Source of the DNA: Oleiagrimonas sp964608595
Lineage (GTDB): Bacteria > Pseudomonadota > Gammaproteobacteria > Xanthomonadales > Rhodanobacteraceae
Assembly (NCBI GenBank): GCA_964608595.1
Contig: CAZSOU010000009.1
Location: forward strand, 1 to 47,154
Direction of reading: 5' to 3'
DNA: 47,154 bases
Part shown: piece after piece, positions 19,101 through 24,711 of the stretch
Numbering within the stretch: position 1 is the first letter of the stretch
How the letters are laid out: each line of letters opens with the position of its first letter
Program-made: the position numbers and the translations under genes
Notes under the pieces: generated by a model
Told to the model about the DNA's origin: nothing
The model's database searches: none
The model's input: only the letters and a program-made list of their open reading frames with translations

Positions 19101-19408
19101 GACGGTGCAAGCAACCGGTTCAGGATGTCACCTTCGGGCAATGTGCCCGCAAATGCCGCCGATCGCAGACCGTGGGAAGTAAGCTGGCTGGGATATACCA
19201 CCTGCAAACCGGTTTGCGTGGCGAACGCATCAAGCGCCGATTGCAGTGGTTGTGCCGGGATGCTCACGGTCACGACACGCCGAGACACGCCTGTACCACC
19301 CGTATCCGCATGTCCTTGCTGCTGTGCCAAGGCACCGGTGCTGAATGCCAACGCCAGACACACCGCCTGTGCCAAGAGCAATGGACGCAATACTCGATTG
19401 GACTGCAT
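16157..19408 (-). CDS. TonB-dependent receptor with N-terminal STN signalling domain
   Basis: Large (1083-residue) outer-membrane transducer of the FecA/FpvA layout. A signal peptide (about 1-29) is followed by an STN domain (about 45-120; VSIPAQPLQSALDAFATQTG, PSGLTFDFVNANTVVV) that would contact the periplasmic part of FecR. The plug (about 165-300) has SASPLIIIDSQQIKNRG, NLRGLGSRSTLVLVNGHRL and VLSDGASAIYGADAVAGVVN. The barrel ends in Phe (GRVIYLDLNTNF). GGGGA precedes the ATG. The plug wording is that of the widespread oligomer/peptide-type receptors of Xanthomonadales and sphingomonads, not of a siderophore family I can name. Substrate is unknown. tlpA-like, dsbD-like and M16 genes follow on the same strand. 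Confidence 0.92.
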   Translation of the reverse strand: MQSNRVLRPLLLAQAVCLALAFSTGALAQQQGHADTGGTGVSRRVVTVSIPAQPLQSALDAFATQTGLQVVYPSQLTSHGLRSAAFAGTLPEGDILNRLLAPSGLTFDFVNANTVVVRSPASASGKTTLSREAANAPLTQRVNIDSEGATATDAPVSTDTARTLSSVNVTGTNLRDIDSASPLIIIDSQQIKNRGYSSVEDVLRHLPQNFSSISSTSVALGETEYGQQYGPQSTVGASSVNLRGLGSRSTLVLVNGHRLAGSAQDQGGFTDISSIPISQIKSIEVLSDGASAIYGADAVAGVVNIVLKRSYEGTVVHLRHEYSSSGADATRLDLAHTFNWDQGFLTATLSDRRTDPADISRYIHVGPKGEGDFSDIGGVNAGSPGLGQPGVVFDSFDVGGYHIRTVPLGIIPGGQNGTDLQPGDLLPYSFAAAPTSYHERRIGPKVDNPAIRLNGEQDFAHDLRLTWSASYARQKDSEYWHPSAFDFSFLEDGSATYVPATNPYNHFGKDVMVGYSYAKELSGMTFSQQQKQTNINFNVGLTGKLPIFDGWGFDVSYAGSRERGRANSLGDFTGSFGPQGHARTFPVLNNLNVFGDGSDPRVVQANRDLLNTLVDTYTSTFDSSENSLKLLTRGGLFSLPAGKVQMAIGAEYRNEKYDYKNQLTSNETTTSKRDSWSVFTEIGIPLLKDVPLAKELTLTLAARYDAFDQHGSNQVVQNDYDNLLARGDFDLRALTGALPGPTPGVTGEFTPLSRSFSSTSPEVKLTWRPVNSLKIRATWGRSFLTPQMRQEFGLNQIADYTAAVQYNGGTLPPGVTSVLSLSGPNPNLKPQIATVKTLGFDYAPGFISGLMISATYNDTDFDNYIGAPLAGLTYAQIFSNVDDMPPGTFTKGKNGVLLWDARNINFLGRQSRSVDTRISYYFGNEHVGSWRLEWNAVRTLELSSRSVSTLPPTVFSDSELGPSKWVADLSLNWQKSNFTATAGLHYISPFRVIKPLSAQATIYNNFVPNPDPRTHASSYTTMDFQVGYNWDESSGWLNGTTVRLGVKNAFEREFPFVDNRFGFVSTRASVRGRVIYLDLNTNF

Positions 19409-19801
19409 GTTTTATCCCCATGACCCCGATGAATTGCCAAGCCGAAGTCATAAGACCGCAGCCCCTTGTCATACCTTGTGTGTTGCTACAGCGAAAAAGG
19501 GTACTTTTTGGCCGAAAAAAAATTTCAGCCGCCGGGAGCCGCGGCGCGTCATGCTGCTCTCGCTACGGGCTCGCCCGGTACAAGCGCCGCGCGGAGCACC
19601 CTCTCGATTACCGTGAAACCGGTGGTCCGGGAACACTCGATCCCGCTCATGGCGAAGCATTGAGCGCCTGGCGAAATCGCCGCGAACGTCCGCTTTCGGG
19701 AAGATTCCGCAGCACTCGAATCCACGCAAAAACGCTGGCGATACGCGATCGCCAATCCGGAGCGGATGGTTGCCGGATGCTGCGCCGTGCGCGCGAGACA
19801 A
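19409..19801. other. Intergenic region between fecR-like and receptor genes
   Basis: About 390 bases without a supported gene. The part near the receptor (19491-19530) is a striking A/T-rich block in GC-rich surroundings and is listed separately as a candidate promoter. The remainder (about 19540-19801) is GC-rich, with open frames on both strands that carry no recognisable domain and have poor starts. It may be a long leader or a gene relic. Confidence 0.45.
19491..19530 (-). promoter_or_regulatory. Candidate ECF-sigma promoter region for the STN receptor
   Basis: Read on the minus strand this block has TGAAAT followed by a run of eight T in all, then CCAAAAAGTACCCTTTTTCG, in which AAAAAG and CTTTTT form a small hairpin with a 4-base loop. 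The TGAAAT and CCCTTT elements recall the GGAAAT and TCCTTT boxes of FecI-type promoters, but their spacing (20) is longer than the usual 17. The block is 83-122 bases upstream of the receptor start, in the right orientation. This is a by-eye suggestion. Confidence 0.35.
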
Positions 19802-20959
19802 TCAGTCCGACGGTGCCTGCGACCCGGCACGAACCACCATGCGGTCACCCTCGCGCACGACCTTCAGACGCGAACAGCAGTCCAGAAACTGCAGGAAAGA
19901 CGCCGCGTCGTCGGCATCGAACACGCCGCTGTAACGTTGCAACCGCACGCTGTCACCCTCGATCACGATCTGTTGGGTGTTGTAGCGGTTGAACTCGGCG
20001 GCGATGTCTTCCAGCGTATCGTCGTGGAAGGTCAGGCGTCGCGCATCGACGGGCACTTCACGCTCGGCCGCGGACGTGCCGCGGGTCAGGCTGTCGCCGG
20101 TACTCGAAATGTGCACCGCTTCGCCGGCACTGAGCGTCACCGGTTTGTCCAGTGGTTCGACCTTTACTCCGGGGCGCTCGATCGCGGCCTGGTCGTCGGA
20201 CAGCCATGACTTCACCCAGTCGCCGATATCCGTCGCCGAATGGTTCGCCGATACCGCCACTCGGCCCTCGGTCACCGACACGATCGTGCCCGAAGGCAGA
20301 CGATTCACGCTGAACCGGGTACCCACATCCTGGATCATGCTGCTGCCGGCATACACGCGGAACGGCCGCGATGCGTTGTGGACCACATCGAATCCGGCCT
20401 CACCTCTGCGCAACCGGATGATGCGCAGATCCGACGAAAAATCCACGCTGATGCGCGAGCCCGGCGCCATCGTCACCCGGGTCCCGTCATCAAGCGTGAT
20501 GTTGCGATGTTCGCCGATGGTGGTGGCATAGGTGATCCCGGACGGGGCAGCCTGATGCATCCCCATCCAGCCGGCCACGCCCAGCAACAACACGGCGGCA
20601 AGGCCCGCGGCACGGATCCAGGGCCTGCGTCGACGACGGGCACGCCGCGCCCTGCCGGGCTTCGAAACACTGGCTTGCGGTTGGCGCTCGTGCAATGCGA
20701 CGACATTGGCGCCCGTATCCGCCTTGGCAAGGATCGCGTCAAGATCGAAATCATCCAGCACACCCGATGCCGCCAGCTCCTGGTCCAGCATGCTGGCCAG
20801 CAACATTTCGCGTACATGCAACGGCGAGGCCGCGACCCATGCGGCAAACGCTTCGCGCTCGTCGGGGCCGGGTTCGGCATTCATGACATGCAGCCACTCG
20901 GCTGCTTCCTGCGCAGCGCGCTCGGTGCGTTCCTGCGACGTGGTGCGATAAATGTTCAT
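19802..20959 (-). CDS. FecR-family anti-sigma regulator
   Basis: Single-pass inner-membrane regulator that transmits the state of the STN receptor to its sigma factor. The 385-residue protein has an N-terminal cytoplasmic DUF4880-like part (AAEWLHVMNAEPGPDEREAFAAW) and a very basic stretch before one membrane helix (about 116-134). The periplasmic FecR domain has GEHRNITLDDGTRVTMAPGS and VGTRFSVNRLPSGTIVSVTEG. The C-terminal STN-like/DUF4974 part is FHDDTLEDIAAEFNRYN. I take the ATG before NIYRTTSQE; an ATG 66 bases upstream, overlapping the sigma gene, is possible. It follows the sigma gene directly and precedes the receptor. Confidence 0.9.
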   Translation of the reverse strand: MNIYRTTSQERTERAAQEAAEWLHVMNAEPGPDEREAFAAWVAASPLHVREMLLASMLDQELAASGVLDDFDLDAILAKADTGANVVALHERQPQASVSKPGRARRARRRRRPWIRAAGLAAVLLLGVAGWMGMHQAAPSGITYATTIGEHRNITLDDGTRVTMAPGSRISVDFSSDLRIIRLRRGEAGFDVVHNASRPFRVYAGSSMIQDVGTRFSVNRLPSGTIVSVTEGRVAVSANHSATDIGDWVKSWLSDDQAAIERPGVKVEPLDKPVTLSAGEAVHISSTGDSLTRGTSAAEREVPVDARRLTFHDDTLEDIAAEFNRYNTQQIVIEGDSVRLQRYSGVFDADDAASFLQFLDCCSRLKVVREGDRMVVRAGSQAPSD

Positions 20960-20999
20960 GACTGCGGTTCGCTGTAGATATCCATGATGGTGCCCATTG

Positions 21000-21524
21000 T
21001 CAGTGCTCCAAGCTGGCGCGGACATGTGCCAGCGCCTCCACTGCATATTTCTTGACGGTGTGTACGCTCAATCCGAGCTTTTCCGCGATTTGTTCCCGTG
21101 ACAGGCCGTCACGCCGCTCGAGCAGCAACACCGCCATGCGCTGGGGCGACAACTGCGCCAGCGCATCGCTTACCTGTCGCTCGAAATAGCCTCCGGCATC
21201 CGCCGTGCCTGTCGGCGTCCGACTGTCCGCCACCGCGTCGGCAGTGGACGAATCGAACACGACGCGCTGCTTTCCGTTGCGCATGTTGAATTCCCTGACC
21301 ACATGCGACGCGACTCCGTAGATATAGGCCAGCGGGTTGCGCACCATATCGGTGTTCTTGACCCGCAACAAGCGAAGGTAGACCTCCTGTACCACATCAT
21401 CCAGATCCTGCGCGCGATGCACCCGCTTGCGCAGAAAACGATGCAACTCGGCATCGTAACTGCGCATGGCCGATACGGTGAACGCGCGCGCCTGTGGCGC
21501 CGGGGCAACCCGCTTCATCATCAA
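21000..21524 (-). CDS. ECF-type RNA polymerase sigma factor (FecI-like)
   Basis: Alternative sigma factor of 174 residues with only the region 2 and region 4 domains of the ECF group. Region 2 is visible as SYDAELHRFLRKRVHRAQDLDDVVQEVYLRLLR, in two parts split around residues 22-54, followed by NPLAYIYGVASHVVREF. Region 4 is ALAQLSPQRMAVLLLERRDG with LSREQIAEKLGLSVHTVKKY. It is followed by a FecR-like gene and an STN receptor, the standard cell-surface-signalling trio. It presumably directs transcription of the receptor and perhaps of the tlpA/dsbD/M16 genes beyond. The first of three consecutive Met codons is used as start; MKRVAPAP is equally possible. Confidence 0.9.
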   Translation of the reverse strand: MMMKRVAPAPQARAFTVSAMRSYDAELHRFLRKRVHRAQDLDDVVQEVYLRLLRVKNTDMVRNPLAYIYGVASHVVREFNMRNGKQRVVFDSSTADAVADSRTPTGTADAGGYFERQVSDALAQLSPQRMAVLLLERRDGLSREQIAEKLGLSVHTVKKYAVEALAHVRASLEH

Positions 21525-21739
21525 TCCATGTCCGCTCGGAAAAATATCGTCAAAAACCTTGTCAACAATCTGCTCCCGACTGCTCCGTCCCGCAAAATGG
21601 AAACGCTCTTACCCCTATAGTGTGCCCTCGAGACCATTTTGGGTACTTTGGGTGGCATTGTCGGGGGCAACGAGGCGAAAATCGTCCATTCAGGCGCTTG
21701 TTCGGCTTCGGCCGCCCTCGCCGTAAAGGCCGGCCGGAG

Positions 21740-23161
21740 TCAGGCGATCCCCAGACCGCCGATATCGGCAATGCGCTCGCCCCGGAACCCCGCCAGATCG
21801 GCAAAATGTCGTCCCCGGACGGTGTAATCGTGGAACTGGTCGAAACTGGGCGCCCCCGGTGACAGAAGGATGGTCTCACCGGGCGCGCCGATCCGGCGGG
21901 CGATGGCCACCGCCTCATCCAGGTTTTCCGCCTCGTGAAGCAGGTTGCCCGCACCTGCCGCACGCAGGGCTTCGGCAATACGCGGGCCGTTGGCGCCTTG
22001 TGTCACGATGCGCAAGTCCGGCCGGTCCGCCGCGTGGTTCGCAAAACCGGACCAGTCCAGACCGCGGTCATGGCCGCCGACAATCACCGTGACGCCCGGC
22101 GACAGACTTCGCAGTGCCACCCATGTCGCTTCCGGCGTGGTGCTGATGGAATCGTTGATCCAGTCAAAGCCGTCGCGGCGCCCCAGGCGTTGCAGGCGAT
22201 GCGGCAGCCCGTGGAACGCGGCCAGGGCCGCCGATGCCTTCCGGCCGACATCAATCCCGACCTGTTCGAGCGCGGCCAGCGCGGCACAGGCGTTGAGGGC
22301 GTTGTGCGCGCCCGGGAGCGACAAATCGGCCAGCGGTACGACAAGACGGTCGCCACGCCGGATGCCGGCGACATCTCCGCCATCGTCTGGACAGGTCGCC
22401 GGCACGGATGAGCCCGGCGCTGCATCGTCTGCACCGTCACGCACGTGCCAGCCGTCCGAATGGCCGTACAGGACGCGGTGCGGGTGCTCGGCCGTTCGCT
22501 CCAGCAACAACGCCTGTTCGGCATTGACCAGCAAGGTGCGCGAGACACCGGCCAGCTTCAACTTGTCGGTGACGTAACGTTCACGCGACCCATGCCAGTC
22601 CAGGTGTTCTTCGTAAAGATTGGTGATGACGCCAACATCCATCGGACCGGCTTCACCAGTCTGGAAACTGGACAGCTCGACCACCCACAGGTCGGCCTTC
22701 CGGCCGTCCAGCTCCAGCAGCGGCAGGCCGATATTGCCGGCGAGCGCCGTGCGCACACCGACGGCGCGCGCCATGTGGGCCGTCAGTGCGGCGGTGGTGC
22801 TTTTGCCCTTGGTGCCGGTAATGCCGATGACGCGCACATCCGGATTTTCCCCAAACCACAGCGCGGTGCCCGAAGTGAACACCGTATCGTTTTTTTGCGC
22901 CGCCGCGATTTCCGGCTTGTAGATGGAAATGCCCGGCGATTTGACCACGAAATCGAAGCTCGACAACACGTCCGCATCCGGTACTTCGGTACGCACGTCG
23001 ATCTTGTCCGGCAGTGCCGATGACTCGGCTTCCTGCACATTGCAGAACAGCGTGAACGTTTGCGCGGGCAGATGCCGGCGCAATGCCGTGAGTGCAGCAC
23101 GCCCCTCGCGCCCCAGCCCCCAGACCGCGACGCGGCGGCCTTCAAGCGTGGCGAATTTCAT
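21740..23161 (-). CDS. murD2: UDP-MurNAc-L-alanine--L-glutamate ligase MurD2
   Basis: Cytoplasmic Mur ligase that, in Xanthomonas, adds L-glutamate (not D-glutamate) to UDP-MurNAc-L-Ala. The 473-residue protein has the MurD fold: a Rossmann-like N-domain (VAVWGLGREGRAAL), the ATP P-loop GITGTKGKSTT (113-123), central-domain LWVVELSSFQTG and TNLYEEHLDWHGS, and C-domain DWINDSISTTPEATW and LLSPGAPSFDQFHDYTVRG. It is assigned as MurD2 because its start overlaps the 3' end of murL by 20 bases. A conventional murD would sit in the dcw cluster. murL-murD2 forms a tight operon. Confidence 0.9.
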   Translation of the reverse strand: MKFATLEGRRVAVWGLGREGRAALTALRRHLPAQTFTLFCNVQEAESSALPDKIDVRTEVPDADVLSSFDFVVKSPGISIYKPEIAAAQKNDTVFTSGTALWFGENPDVRVIGITGTKGKSTTAALTAHMARAVGVRTALAGNIGLPLLELDGRKADLWVVELSSFQTGEAGPMDVGVITNLYEEHLDWHGSRERYVTDKLKLAGVSRTLLVNAEQALLLERTAEHPHRVLYGHSDGWHVRDGADDAAPGSSVPATCPDDGGDVAGIRRGDRLVVPLADLSLPGAHNALNACAALAALEQVGIDVGRKASAALAAFHGLPHRLQRLGRRDGFDWINDSISTTPEATWVALRSLSPGVTVIVGGHDRGLDWSGFANHAADRPDLRIVTQGANGPRIAEALRAAGAGNLLHEAENLDEAVAIARRIGAPGETILLSPGAPSFDQFHDYTVRGRHFADLAGFRGERIADIGGLGIA

Positions 23162-24503
23162 CGAGAGCCTTGTGCAGACGCGGTGGTACGTGATGCTCGT
23201 CCGAAGGCGTCAGCCAGGGTTCCAGCGACAATGCGACCGGATCCAGTTGCGGCCGGATTTCACGCCGGAAGCGTTTCACCAACACATCTTCGGACCACTC
23301 GGGACGCGCAGCCAGGGTGGCCATGGCGGCTCGCGCTTCAGCCCCCTCACCCACGCATTCGAACGGTTTGTGATCGTGATACTCCATCAACGCATCGAAA
23401 CCGTCGGTCTGGTCTTCGTCGTCCAGCAGGTTGCGACCGAAGATGGACACGAGTTTCGGTTTGGGCATGAACGGCGCCAGCGCCAGAAACACGAAGTGGC
23501 ACTTGGGGCATTGCCCACACCAACGATCGACGGGCTTGGGGCCGAGGATGCGAAAATTGCGATTGCAGCTCGAAAACACATCGCCGTAATCACCGCCGAA
23601 ACGGGCGAATGCAGCGGTGACCGCCAGTTCGGAGAACGGTCGCAACAACGAGCAATAGTCGAGATCGGCCGCCACATGCGTATGCAGCCAACCGGCAAAC
23701 GCCCGCTCGAACGCCAGGCCCTTGCTCCACTGGTGGTTGATTTCCTGACCCTCGTACTCCAGCGTTGCGGCCGAAGCCGAACGTTCGTTGGCGAACGCGA
23801 TGGTGTCGTGACCGTACAGGATGGCCGCCAGCACGAGGACGGCGGAATTGACCGCAGTCACCGGAATATGGCCGTTCCACGCGCCCATGCGGTTGTACTC
23901 GAAAAGCACGGACGAGAGTTTGCGGCCGATGTTGAGCGTCGGCAGGCCGGTACGCTCGGCGCAGGCCTCGATCAACGGCGACTGACCGACCCATGCCACC
24001 GTACCGGCATCACCGGACCGCTTGATGGCTTCGATGACGACCAGTGAATCCTTGCCGCCGCCGATGGGGATCAGGGTGCGCCGGGGAAGGTCGAGCGCCG
24101 GCGCCGGTGATTCCGTTTCAACCATCAGTGTCTGGCGACGCGGGAAATGCAGGCGGTCGGCGAGGTCGAGCTTGTTGCGGTACGCGAATTCGGCCAGCCC
24201 ATGCAGATACAGGGTGTCCAGCAGTTCGGCCGTGGCCGCGTCCGGAGCGCCATCGTCGACTTCGATGCGCGACGGCACGCCCGCCTTGTAATAGCTGACA
24301 CCGGCAACCAGGTGCAGCCATTTCAAAGTGGCGGCAAAAGCATCGGCGCGCCCGGGCGGCAATGTCGGCGCATCCGGAAACGTGACACGCTCGACCAGCT
24401 CCGGGCCGTCGTCGAAGGCATAGACCAGCTCGGCCACACCGTCGGTGTAGCTTGCGCGCACGAAGCGGAAGGCTTGCGCCTGGCGCGGATCGTTCAAGGC
24501 CAT
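23142..24503 (-). CDS. murL: UDP-MurNAc-L-Ala-L-Glu epimerase MurL
   Basis: Converts the terminal L-Glu of UDP-MurNAc-L-Ala-L-Glu to D-Glu, completing the alternative route that bypasses glutamate racemase; the activity is known from Xanthomonas oryzae. The 453-residue protein has a PP-loop-like nucleotide motif LIPIGGGKDSLVVIEA (GGGKDS at 148-153), FANERSASAATLEYEGQEIN in the middle and a Cys cluster RWCGQCPKCHF. Start: the ATG at 24503 has AGGAG 7 bases upstream; the frame is open further upstream into a repeat element, which is not coding. It ends inside the murD2 start. A REPIN-like repeat separates it from lysAC. Confidence 0.9.
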   Translation of the reverse strand: MALNDPRQAQAFRFVRASYTDGVAELVYAFDDGPELVERVTFPDAPTLPPGRADAFAATLKWLHLVAGVSYYKAGVPSRIEVDDGAPDAATAELLDTLYLHGLAEFAYRNKLDLADRLHFPRRQTLMVETESPAPALDLPRRTLIPIGGGKDSLVVIEAIKRSGDAGTVAWVGQSPLIEACAERTGLPTLNIGRKLSSVLFEYNRMGAWNGHIPVTAVNSAVLVLAAILYGHDTIAFANERSASAATLEYEGQEINHQWSKGLAFERAFAGWLHTHVAADLDYCSLLRPFSELAVTAAFARFGGDYGDVFSSCNRNFRILGPKPVDRWCGQCPKCHFVFLALAPFMPKPKLVSIFGRNLLDDEDQTDGFDALMEYHDHKPFECVGEGAEARAAMATLAARPEWSEDVLVKRFRREIRPQLDPVALSLEPWLTPSDEHHVPPRLHKALDEIRHA

Positions 24504-24542
24504 GCCGAAACTCCTGGCATCGTCCCGGCATATATGCCTCGC

Positions 24543-24689
24543 GGGGCACCTCGGAAAACGGCCGATCGCGCGAGCCTGTTGCGGGAGGGGCCAGTGGCCC
24601 CGACAACATGTACCGCAAGATCCATCGGAGCCCCCGGCCCCTCCCGCAAGGGTGGCTGTGGCACGCAACAGTTATTCGAGGCTCCCCGC
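24543..24689 (-). repeat. REPIN-like nested palindromic repeat, copy 1
   Basis: About 147 bases in the gap between lysAC and murL. Inner arms at 24579-24604 and 24624-24649 are inverted REP-like units, each a GCGGGAG head followed by a GC-rich mini-palindrome; the arms are not quite perfect complements. Outer arms lie at about 24543-24561 and 24671-24687 (about 14 of 19 matching). Reverse-complemented, the whole element aligns end to end with copy 2 at 34353-34495, including the unpaired central TGCGGTACAT. It could form a long stem-loop in lysAC-murL readthrough RNA. Confidence 0.85.
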
Positions 24690-24711
24690 AGGGTGAACTT
24701 GTGGAAACTCA

